Source: Paenibacillus flagellatus (GTDB lineage Bacteria; Bacillota; Bacilli; Paenibacillales; NBRC-103111). From it: a DNA stretch of 64,000 nt. Under the pieces are notes generated by a model that was given only the letters and a program-made list of their open reading frames with translations, ran no database searches and was not told the DNA's origin. Both the position numbers and the translations under genes were made by a program. This document shows, one piece after another, positions 1 to 7,111 of the stretch. Location: NCBI RefSeq assembly GCF_003217775.1, contig NZ_QJVJ01000003.1, forward strand, positions 186,001 to 250,000, read 5' to 3'. Each line of letters opens with the position of its first letter. Positions within the stretch are counted from its first letter, which is position 1.

Positions 1-159
1 TTCCTTCGTTTCCCGGATTGCCGCCTCTTTCAACGATTCGCCTTCTTCGACTTGTCCCCCCGGCATTTCCCAGCCTCGATCGGGCCCTTTTATTAATAAT
101 ATTTCGCTGCGCTCGTTCAATACGATGGTTGCCGCAGAGACAAAATGTTTTGGAGCCAT
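1..159 (-). CDS. Nudix hydrolase, N-terminal fragment (cut by window edge)
   Basis: The 53 visible codons begin at an ATG 8 bases after a GAGGAG site and run off the left edge. The protein starts MAPKHFVSAATIVLN and carries most of a Nudix box: GGQVEEGESLKEAAIRETKE, matching the G-x5-E-x7-R-E pattern up to the metal-binding REx-E portion, which is partly cut off. Nudix proteins hydrolyse nucleoside diphosphates linked to another moiety, using Mg2+ bound by the box glutamates. The substrate cannot be told from this fragment. A cytoplasmic housekeeping role is likely. Confidence 0.8.
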   Translation of the reverse strand, partial: MAPKHFVSAATIVLNERSEILLIKGPDRGWEMPGGQVEEGESLKEAAIRETKE

Positions 160-300
160 CTCATCGTCTCCTCATTCATTCCATGGATAAACCCATGTTA
201 CCATTTTTTTCTGGACGATGATATCATTTATCGATCCTCAAATCGAAAATCGTGTTCCGCTTGCCGTTAAGGCGACAGGCGCAAACTCGTGAGTAATGAC

Positions 301-325
301 AAAAAAGCCGCGAATATGCGGCTTT
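301..325 (-). terminator. Rho-independent terminator
   Basis: An 8-bp stem (AAAGCCGC / GCGGCTTT) with a 6-base loop is followed on the minus strand by a run of T. It lies just after the stop codon of the DUF1835 gene and would end that transcript. Confidence 0.7.
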
Positions 326-348
326 GGATAAGATTCCGCTCTCCTTCA

Positions 349-1422
349 TCAGCTTGACGAAGGATCGGGCTTTTTGCGCCTTACGCTGTAGTACCGCATC
401 CCTCGCGGTATGCCCCGGATTTCCAATGCTCCGTTGTAAATGAGCTCCCTCAGCCGGTATTCGAAAAAGCTGTCGCCGACGTATTGATTGCAGTAGCCGA
501 TCGCTTCCCCGATCACCCGGGCCGCTTTGATAAAATCGCGATTCGACCTGTAGGCATGCAGCTTCTCAACGGTTTCCAACAGATAGGCGTCGAAATGGCG
601 TTCATCGACGTTTACGATCCGCTCTCCGTCCCATATTCGTAGAGCCTCATGGCGTTCGGCAAGCGACAGCCATTCTTGCTCCAGCTTCCGTCTCGTTTCG
701 CCGGTTAGAGGCCGGTTATGCTCGGTTTCCCCCAAGACGGTCTGAAGCTTGTCCGTCGGGACTTCACCCGCGTGCAAATAATCGATGCGACGATCCGCCC
801 GGTTGAACCTTTTCTCGCAAACGTCCGCAGCATCGAAAACGAATACGTCGTTCCGTCTATCCCGGAGCAAATAAGCCGCATACCGCAGCCCGACCTGCTC
901 GTGAGCGTTTTTCCCGCTCCATATTACGACGGAAGCGCCGGCCGGAATGTTGGCGATTTGCCCGGTCAGCTTTCGGTAGTCGGAATCGTCCTCTGCAACG
1001 TCGTCCGGATCGCCGCCGTCGTTCATGCGGTCTCTGAACCATTCGGCTCTTTGTGCGCGTCCGGCCTTTTCGTGAAGCTGCCAGAGAGGACCGATGGCAA
1101 AGGAGTCGCGAACGACGATCACCTTGTTCGTCTCCGCATCCCCCTGACGCCTTATGCATAGCTTCAAGCTTCCGGCAATCGAATCGCCGAAAACGAGATG
1201 AACCTTTGCGGTGTCGGCATTCGGTTCCCATTGCGATTTGCCGTTGCGGGACACTAAAAGCTCCTCATACAGCTCCTTCGCGCTCCGGTACCATTTCGAT
1301 TCGGCTTCCTCGTTCGATTCGTCCGTTTTCAACGGAAGCAGCATGCGGACAAGAATCAGCTTCGCTTCTTGCGAGGAAAGCTCTTCGATCGCTTTTCGTA
1401 CTTCCGCCCATTTGTCCAACAC
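349..1422 (-). CDS. DUF1835/DUF3658 domain-containing protein
   Basis: A 357-aa soluble protein. Residues about 75-195 (HLVFGDSIAGSLK ... VVRDSFAIGPLW) match the DUF1835 pattern and about 220-350 (YLLETVEKLHA ... EIRGIPRGMRYYSVR) the DUF3658 pattern usually paired with it. The biochemical role of this family is unknown; members occur widely in Bacillales as single genes. The start is a GTG immediately after GGAGGG; the neighbouring TTG codon would give better spacing, so the first residue is uncertain. No signal peptide or membrane segment is visible. It has its own terminator and no obvious operon partner. Confidence 0.75.
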   Translation of the reverse strand: MLDKWAEVRKAIEELSSQEAKLILVRMLLPLKTDESNEEAESKWYRSAKELYEELLVSRNGKSQWEPNADTAKVHLVFGDSIAGSLKLCIRRQGDAETNKVIVVRDSFAIGPLWQLHEKAGRAQRAEWFRDRMNDGGDPDDVAEDDSDYRKLTGQIANIPAGASVVIWSGKNAHEQVGLRYAAYLLRDRRNDVFVFDAADVCEKRFNRADRRIDYLHAGEVPTDKLQTVLGETEHNRPLTGETRRKLEQEWLSLAERHEALRIWDGERIVNVDERHFDAYLLETVEKLHAYRSNRDFIKAARVIGEAIGYCNQYVGDSFFEYRLRELIYNGALEIRGIPRGMRYYSVRRKKPDPSSS

Positions 1423-1509
1423 ATTCCCTCCAATCCCATGCTTTCCTTCCGTAAACGAAATCGGAAACGATTGGTTACAGGTTGTGGTCTTCGATTAGCA
1501 TGCTTACGA

Positions 1510-2100
1510 TCAGCGGGCAACCGTTTTGAAATAGCGGTAGATGCGGTCCAGCTTCGCCGCATGCTTGCCTTTCTCCGGGCTCTCCATGTAGCCGAATTCG
1601 AAAAATTTGACGTTCGTCATCCCCACGTACCGAAACAAAGCTCTCTTCATTAACACCCTGTGCGCGTTATTCAACCAGAACAGCGGATACAGCGTCGGTC
1701 CCATCATCGTCGAAAGGCAGACGACCGACTTCCCCTTTAAGAGTCCTTCCGGAAACAGGCCGCCCTTGTCTCGGTAGGCGAATCCGGAGGCGAACATTTG
1801 GTCGATATACCCCAATAGCATGGCTGGAGGCCGTCCCCACCAGATCGGATAGATGAAAACGATCTTCTCCGCCCATAGCAGCTGCTCGCGATACTTGGCC
1901 AGACGCGGGTCGGCGTGCATATCTCTTCTGCGCTTGTGCTCGTTGAATACGAGCACCGGGTCGAACCCCTCTTCATACAAATCCAACACCTGAATCTCCG
2001 CGATATGTCGGTTTTCGCTCGCCCCTTCCACCACCTTTTGCAAAAAAGCGTAATTCAAGCTTTGATGATTCGGATGCGTATAAATGACCAGTACGTTCAT
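1510..2100 (-). CDS. NAD(P)H dehydrogenase (quinone), flavodoxin-like fold
   Basis: A 196-aa protein of the KefF/YwrO/MdaB-like NAD(P)H oxidoreductase family. The N-terminus MNVLVIYTHPNHQSLN is the flavin phosphate-binding loop, and FIYPIWWGRPPAMLLGYIDQ (about residues 83-102) is the family signature around the active site. Such enzymes reduce quinones or electrophiles by two electrons using FMN or FAD and NAD(P)H. The ATG follows AAAGGGG. It is transcribed divergently from a MarR regulator and shares its promoter region, which suggests induction by electrophile, quinone or disulfide stress, as for other MarR-controlled quinone reductases. The actual inducer is inferred, not shown. Confidence 0.85.
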   Translation of the reverse strand: MNVLVIYTHPNHQSLNYAFLQKVVEGASENRHIAEIQVLDLYEEGFDPVLVFNEHKRRRDMHADPRLAKYREQLLWAEKIVFIYPIWWGRPPAMLLGYIDQMFASGFAYRDKGGLFPEGLLKGKSVVCLSTMMGPTLYPLFWLNNAHRVLMKRALFRYVGMTNVKFFEFGYMESPEKGKHAAKLDRIYRYFKTVAR

Positions 2101-2115
2101 GCTGCCGCCCCTTTA

Positions 2116-2185
2116 CTTATCATTTGATAAGCGAATCGTAGCATGCCTTTATTTGGTTGTCAAATGATAATTGTATTAAGATAAT
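2116..2185. promoter_or_regulatory. Divergent promoters with two MarR-type operator palindromes
   Basis: Two operator-like sites share a 6-2-6 geometry. One is CTTATCA-TT-TGATAAG (2116-2131); the other is TTGTCA-AA-TGATAA (2157-2170). They share an 11-base match in opposite orientation. Promoters can be read on both sides: plus strand TTGTCA (2157-2162), 17 bp, GATAAT (2180-2185) for the MarR gene; minus strand TTGACA (2163-2158), 17 bp, TACGAT (2140-2135) for the reductase. The second operator covers both -35 boxes and the first lies near the reductase start site, which fits autorepression plus repression of the neighbour. Confidence 0.7.
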
Positions 2186-2218
2186 GAATTTGCTATCGTG
2201 TCCTTAGAGGTGATTGGT

Positions 2219-2656
2219 ATGGAGCGAAGAGACTTATTCCAAAAATTCGTGGCGTTCACAACCGCCGTTCATCAAACGACGCATGAGATGACGAAAGACG
2301 TCAAGTCCGGCAGCATCACTCCGATGCAGTACAGCATTCTTGAATATATAGCGGTCAGTCAGCCCGTAACGCTCAGCCAAATCAGCGATTGTCAGCACAT
2401 GTCCATGCCGAACGCGAGTCGGGAGCTGAAGAAGCTGAGCGAGAAACGATTGTGCGAAAAGGTGGCCGTCGCCGAAGACCGGCGAAAGCAGTACATTCGC
2501 CTTACCGAGGCGGGCGAAGCGATGATGAGCGAAGCGTTCGCCCGAATCGAAGCCCGTTTCCGGCAGCGGATAAGTCACTTGTCCGAAGAAGAGCTGGTGC
2601 GGATCGATCAGGCGATCGACGTGCTGATGTCGAAGGTGTTCGATTCCAACCGATAA
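2219..2656 (+). CDS. MarR family transcriptional regulator
   Basis: A 145-aa winged-helix repressor. The start chosen is the ATG at 2219, behind AGAGGTG; an in-frame GTG at 2198 lacks a site. The core ILEYIAVSQPVTLSQISDC ... SMPNASRELKKLSEKRL is the recognition-helix region and VAEDRRKQYIRLTEAG is the wing with the conserved D-x-R motif. Family members bind short palindromes as dimers and release DNA on ligand binding or cysteine oxidation. One cysteine lies within the helix-turn-helix (SDCQH) and another in KRLCEKV, so redox sensing is possible. It is divergent from the quinone oxidoreductase it most likely controls. Confidence 0.9.
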   Translation: MERRDLFQKFVAFTTAVHQTTHEMTKDVKSGSITPMQYSILEYIAVSQPVTLSQISDCQHMSMPNASRELKKLSEKRLCEKVAVAEDRRKQYIRLTEAGEAMMSEAFARIEARFRQRISHLSEEELVRIDQAIDVLMSKVFDSNR

Positions 2657-2657
2657 A

Positions 2658-2708
2658 CCAAAAAAATCCCGCCCCCCGGACTCGGATTTCGTCTTGGAGG
2701 TGGGATTT
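2658..2708 (-). terminator. Rho-independent terminator for the GntR/LacI gene
   Basis: Arms AAATCCCGCC (2664-2673) and GGTGGGATTT (2699-2708) pair with one mismatch. On the minus strand the hairpin is followed by a T-rich tract, so it mainly ends the minus-strand regulator transcript; it may also stop MarR transcription. Confidence 0.6.
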
Positions 2709-2714
2709 GTACGT

Positions 2715-2822
2715 TTATCGTCCGACGTGTTGGACAAATTCCATGACCGTACCGTCCGGCTGCCGTACGATCAACTCGTTCTGCAGCGGTCGGACAAGGG
2801 CTTCGCTCACGATCGCAATCCG
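2715..2822 (-). other. In-frame 35-codon coding-like extension behind the regulator stop
   Basis: Directly after the TAG of the GntR/LacI gene the same frame stays open for 35 more codons to a TAA at 2715. The translated text includes VRPLQNELIVRQPDGTVMEF, which resembles the usual LacI-type C-terminal ending (ELIVRQS). It may be the remnant of a longer C-terminus, of a duplicated 3' end, or chance. No separate start codon or ribosome binding site is seen. Confidence 0.3.
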
Positions 2823-4016
2823 CTACGTTACCGTGCCGATTGAGCCGTTTCGGTTCCGAGTTAGTCGCTCCCCATCGCTGCGCGCCACGGCGGACTGGCG
2901 CAGCACAAGCCGCGTCGGCACGAGAATCCGTCTCCGTTCCTGCGAAGGGTTGTCGATGATGGACAGCAGCAGCTTCGCCGCTTCCGCTCCGATCGTCCGT
3001 TCGTCCTGCACGACGCAGCTCGGCGGGATGCGCGACAGCTCCGCGTATTCGTAATCGTCGAAGAATAAGACCGAAAGCTCCCCGGGTACTTGTATGCCCA
3101 AATCTTCCGCGGCCGCTACGAGCGCAAGGCCGCTTGACACCGTAGCCGCAAACACCGCCGTCAGCTCGGGATTGCGGGACAAATACGATCGCAGCAAAAC
3201 GCGCGGATCGGTATCCTCCCCCTCCTCGCGCCGAGCTTCGCCCGTCTCGAACAAGCAGCGTCGATAATCGACGGGGATCCCGTGGTGCGCCAGCGCCCGC
3301 TCGTACCCCGTCAGACGATCCTCCAGGCTCGTTACCCGTTTGTTCAAGACGGAGACGAAGCCGATATTCGTATGCCCCAGCTCGACCAATTTGGTCACGG
3401 CGTCGTATGCGCCTCCGACATGGTCCGAACAGACGCAATTCGTCTCCACGCCGCGCAAGTAGCGGTCGATGACGACGACGGGAAATCGGTTGAAAGACAG
3501 ACGCAGCAGCTCTTCGTTGTACGTTTCTCCGTCTGCCGGGAAAATGAGAATTCCTTTGACGCCGAGTCGTAGACAATCCCGCAAAATGTCCCGTTCCCGC
3601 TCCGCATCGTTCAACGTAGAGCGATACAGCACGTGGTAGCCGCGCTCGGAAAGGACATCCTCCGCTCCGGCCAAAATGCGGGAGGCGAGCGGGCTTTGAA
3701 TCGACGGCACGATAAAGGCTACGGGACGAAATACGGTCGGGACGCCCGGTGGCTCCTCGACGTGCGGAAGATCGGATGGAGCCGCCGCCGGTGCAATAAA
3801 CGTCCCTTTCCCCTGCACGCGATAGACGAGCCCTTCTTCCACCAAGGCGGACAGCGCCTTCTTGATCGTAAATCGGCTCACATCGAACTGCTCCGCAAGC
3901 GCGGCCTCCGTCGGCAATTGGTCATCCGCACTCCACTCGTTCAAACGAATCCGTTCTACGATGTACGCTCGAATTTGCGAATAGAGTGGGACACGTTTCG
4001 TCTCCTGTTTGTCCAC
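2823..4016 (-). CDS. GntR-type winged helix fused to LacI-type sugar-binding domain (AraR-like repressor)
   Basis: A 397-aa regulator. Residues 1-75 form a GntR winged helix (PLYSQIRAYIVERI ... FTIKKALSALVEEGLVYRVQGKGTF). Residues about 98-375 form a periplasmic-binding-protein-like sensor (VAFIVPSIQSPLASRILAGA, VVVIDRYLRG, LGHTNIGFVS, LFFDDYEYAELSRIPPS, RLVLRQS). This architecture is that of AraR, which represses sugar genes and is released by a sugar ligand. It is divergent from the GH38 alpha-mannosidase, so that gene and itself are the likely targets; the inducer may be a mannose-containing sugar (inference). The last ~20 residues (VARSDGERLT...) extend past the usual family end. Confidence 0.88.
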   Translation of the reverse strand: MDKQETKRVPLYSQIRAYIVERIRLNEWSADDQLPTEAALAEQFDVSRFTIKKALSALVEEGLVYRVQGKGTFIAPAAAPSDLPHVEEPPGVPTVFRPVAFIVPSIQSPLASRILAGAEDVLSERGYHVLYRSTLNDAERERDILRDCLRLGVKGILIFPADGETYNEELLRLSFNRFPVVVIDRYLRGVETNCVCSDHVGGAYDAVTKLVELGHTNIGFVSVLNKRVTSLEDRLTGYERALAHHGIPVDYRRCLFETGEARREEGEDTDPRVLLRSYLSRNPELTAVFAATVSSGLALVAAAEDLGIQVPGELSVLFFDDYEYAELSRIPPSCVVQDERTIGAEAAKLLLSIIDNPSQERRRILVPTRLVLRQSAVARSDGERLTRNRNGSIGTVT

Positions 4017-4091
4017 GTCCTGCTCCCCCGTTCCTGCACTTCCTCACCTATTTGGAGTGTAGCATGAATAAATACGAATATACAAAAATAG

Positions 4092-4107
4092 ATGGAATGG
4101 TTTCCAT
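4092..4107. promoter_or_regulatory. Operator-like palindrome in the regulator/mannosidase intergenic region
   Basis: ATGGAA-TGGT-TTCCAT is a perfect 6-bp inverted repeat with a 4-bp centre, placed between the divergent repressor and mannosidase genes. A weak plus-strand promoter, TTTACA (4115-4120), 18 bp, TACACT (4139-4144), follows it. It is a candidate site for the adjacent AraR-like repressor; no binding data are implied. Confidence 0.45.
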
Positions 4108-4203
4108 TTCGGGATTTACAAAAGGAAGTTATTTCAAGTACACTCAAATTACCAGAAAGGTATTTATATATATACGTATCCAAATTGATATGGAGGTATG
4201 TCC

Positions 4204-7056
4204 ATGGCTTCGATCGATTCCCGATTAAGGCTTTTGCTGGGGAACATTCCGGACAGCTATTGGGACGAGAAAATCCAATCCTCGCCCGGATACTGGGGCG
4301 AGCGCATTTTGTCCCAGTTGGTGTTCGCGCAAGAGATGTCCAAAGTTCGAAATCGTATGTTCGAAGACACGATCTCCTCCGCTCTCTCTTACGTGGAGCG
4401 ACAAATTGCCGACGAAGGCGTCGTTACGAAAGCGACGGCGCTGCAAGCGGAGCGCCTGATGGCCCCTCTCGCGTCCGCGGCGAAAGCCTACGACATTCTG
4501 TGCGTCGCCCACGCCCATATCGATATGAACTGGATGTGGCCGTGGGACGAGACGGTTGCCGTCACGATCGATACGATGCGAACGATGCTGCAGCTGATGG
4601 AGGAATATCCGTTCTTCCACTTCTCCCAATCGCAAGCGGCGATTTACCGTATCGTCGAGCAGTATGCACCCGCCATGCTGGAGCAGATCCGAGCGCGCGT
4701 CCATGAAGGACGATGGGAGGTGACCGCATCGCACTGGGTGGAAGCGGACAAAAACATGCCGAACGGCGAGAGCCTGTCCCGTCACCTGCTGTACACGAAA
4801 CGGTATTTGTCCCGATTGCTCGGCATCGATCCCGCTACGCTCAGCCTGGATTTCGAGCCGGATACGTTCGGACACAGCATTCAAGTCCCGGAAATATTGC
4901 TCGATGGCGGAGTGCGGCATTATTATCATTGCCGGGGCAGCGACGGACCGGTCGCCTACACGTGGCGGTCGCCGTCCGGCCGCTCCCTATTGTGTTACCG
5001 CGAGCCGACCTGGTACAACGATTTCGTCCAACCGATACTCGGCTCGTACGTGCCGCCGTTGTGCGAGCAAACCGGCTTGACCACTCACCTGTACGTTTAC
5101 GGCGTCGGCGACCACGGCGGCGGTCCGACGCGGCGCGATCTCGAACGGCTCGCCGGGATGAACGATTGGCCGATCTATCCGCGAATCCGGTTCGGCACGT
5201 TCGCCGAATTTTACGCCCGGTTGGAGACGGTACGCGAGCGGCTGCCGGTCGTGACCGGCGAGCAAAATAGCGTATTCACCGGCTGTTACACGTCGCAAAC
5301 GCGGATCAAGACGGCGAACCGGATCGGCGAAGCGACGCTGCAGGAAGCCGAGCTGTTCAGCGCAGCGGCAAGCGTCGTCGCGGATGCGGCTTATCCGGCC
5401 GCCGCTTATGAAGACGCTTGGCGGAACGTGCTGTTCAACCAATTTCACGACATACTCCCCGGCTCCGGCGTCATCGAGACGCGCGAGCATGCGCTCGGCT
5501 TGTTCCAGCAGACGATGGCGGCGGCCAATACGAACCGCAAGCTCGCTTTGGAAGCGATCGCCGCCACGATCGATACGGCCGGGCTCGCCGGCCGGGCGGA
5601 TCAGTCGAGTACGGCCGAGGGAGCGGGCGCAGGTTACGGCGCCCGTTCCTTCCGCATTACGCAAGTGGAGCGCGGCGGCGGAGACCCCCGCATCGTGCAC
5701 GTGTTCAACCCGTCTCCCTACGAACGGGAAGAAGTCGTCGAATGGACGCTGTGGGATTGGAAAAGTCCGATCCGAACGCTGGTCGTCCGAGACGGCGACG
5801 GTCGGGAAGTGCCTTATCAATGGATCGACAAAGGGTTTCATACGTATTGGAGCCACCATTACTTGCGCTTGCTCGTTCTCGCTCGGGTTCCGGCGTGCGG
5901 CTACCAAACGTACACCGTTTCCGTCGGGGATGAGCCGCATGCGCCGTTTTTGCCGACCGATCCGCGCGTCGACCGCGAGCGGCCCGTCGTCTTGGAAAAC
6001 GAGCGTCTGCGCGTATCGTTTCATCCGATCGATGCGACCGTCCGATCGATGGTCGACAAGCGTACCGGTACCGAGCTGATCGATCCGGCCCGTCCGGCGG
6101 GACTGTTCCGTCTCATCCAGGAAGATCCGGGCCAAGGCATGTCCGCGTGGTGGGTCGGGCGGTATATGGACGTCGCCAGCGTTCACCGTCATGTGAAAAT
6201 CGAGATGCAGGCGCAAGGAGCGCTGCGCCAATCGCTGTCGTACCGGATGACGTTCGGCCGCTCTTCGCTTCAAGTGACCGTCTCGCTCGACCGCAGCAGT
6301 CCGGCGCTGCGCTTCGACACGACCTGCGACTGGCAGGAGATCGGCTCGCAAGCGACGTCGATTCCGCAGTTGAATTTCCATTGGCCGCTTGCTTATGCAT
6401 GCGATGCCTACCGATACGATGTGCCGTACGGTACGCTCGAGCGCCGGCCGGCCGATATGGACGTGCCCGCCAACAGCTGGGCGTTGGGCGTGCGCCGCGA
6501 CGGAGGCGGACCGGCGATCATGATGACGACGAACAACAAGTACGGCTACCGCGGCACGGACCGGTCGCTGTCCGTCACGCTGATCCGCAGCTCGTTCGAC
6601 CCCGATCCGTATCCGGAGCTCGGCAACCACCACAAGACGAGCATTGCGGTTTGCGTCGTGGATGCCGCCGCGTCCAACCGGGAGCTGGCGGAAACGGCCT
6701 ATCGGGCCAACCGTCCGTTCACCGTTTTATCCGGCAAGGCGCATCCGGGCACGAACGGCCGCTCCGGCAGCTTTTTGCGGATCGAAGACGGAGCGGTTGT
6801 GCTGTCCGCGGTCAAAATGCCGGAGGACGATCCGTGCGGACGTTGGATCGTTCGGGTGTACGAGACGGAAGGCCGGCGGAGCGGCGTGAAGCTGCATCTG
6901 CCGCAGCGAGTGTCGGACGCCTATCTCGTGGACGCCAACGAACGGCGGATCGACGATGCGGACGCTCCCGTCATCGAAGGACGGCGGGTTTCGTTCGAAG
7001 TGCCGGCTTACTCGGTCGTCTCGATCGGTCTCGTCTTCGCCTCGTCGAACGCCTAA
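4204..7056 (+). CDS. Glycoside hydrolase family 38 alpha-mannosidase
   Basis: A 950-aa cytoplasmic enzyme without a signal peptide. It should release alpha-linked mannose from oligosaccharides by a retaining, metal-dependent mechanism. Visible GH38 motifs: HAHIDMNWMWPWDE (from residue 103; H105 and D107 are likely metal ligands) and DFEPDTFGHS with D220 as probable catalytic nucleophile; NQFHDILPGSG (about 415-425) supplies the further ligand histidine. The C-terminal half is a beta-sandwich region typical of the family. The ATG at 4204 sits 7 bases behind GGAGG; the ATG two codons earlier is too close. Control by the divergent AraR-like regulator is likely, and substrate would arrive through one of the oligosaccharide importers. 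Confidence 0.92.
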   Translation: MASIDSRLRLLLGNIPDSYWDEKIQSSPGYWGERILSQLVFAQEMSKVRNRMFEDTISSALSYVERQIADEGVVTKATALQAERLMAPLASAAKAYDILCVAHAHIDMNWMWPWDETVAVTIDTMRTMLQLMEEYPFFHFSQSQAAIYRIVEQYAPAMLEQIRARVHEGRWEVTASHWVEADKNMPNGESLSRHLLYTKRYLSRLLGIDPATLSLDFEPDTFGHSIQVPEILLDGGVRHYYHCRGSDGPVAYTWRSPSGRSLLCYREPTWYNDFVQPILGSYVPPLCEQTGLTTHLYVYGVGDHGGGPTRRDLERLAGMNDWPIYPRIRFGTFAEFYARLETVRERLPVVTGEQNSVFTGCYTSQTRIKTANRIGEATLQEAELFSAAASVVADAAYPAAAYEDAWRNVLFNQFHDILPGSGVIETREHALGLFQQTMAAANTNRKLALEAIAATIDTAGLAGRADQSSTAEGAGAGYGARSFRITQVERGGGDPRIVHVFNPSPYEREEVVEWTLWDWKSPIRTLVVRDGDGREVPYQWIDKGFHTYWSHHYLRLLVLARVPACGYQTYTVSVGDEPHAPFLPTDPRVDRERPVVLENERLRVSFHPIDATVRSMVDKRTGTELIDPARPAGLFRLIQEDPGQGMSAWWVGRYMDVASVHRHVKIEMQAQGALRQSLSYRMTFGRSSLQVTVSLDRSSPALRFDTTCDWQEIGSQATSIPQLNFHWPLAYACDAYRYDVPYGTLERRPADMDVPANSWALGVRRDGGGPAIMMTTNNKYGYRGTDRSLSVTLIRSSFDPDPYPELGNHHKTSIAVCVVDAAASNRELAETAYRANRPFTVLSGKAHPGTNGRSGSFLRIEDGAVVLSAVKMPEDDPCGRWIVRVYETEGRRSGVKLHLPQRVSDAYLVDANERRIDDADAPVIEGRRVSFEVPAYSVVSIGLVFASSNA

Positions 7057-7070
7057 AGACGGAAGCAGCG

Positions 7071-7099
7071 AAAAAGCCGCGGACGATCCGCGGCTTTTT
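7071..7099. terminator. Bidirectional Rho-independent terminator
   Basis: A 13-bp perfect stem (AAAAAGCCGCGGA / TCCGCGGCTTTTT) with a 3-base loop sits between the convergent alpha-mannosidase and beta-helix genes. It has A/T tracts on both flanks, so it can serve both. Confidence 0.9.
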
Positions 7100-7111
7100 C
7101 GATTACGCGAC

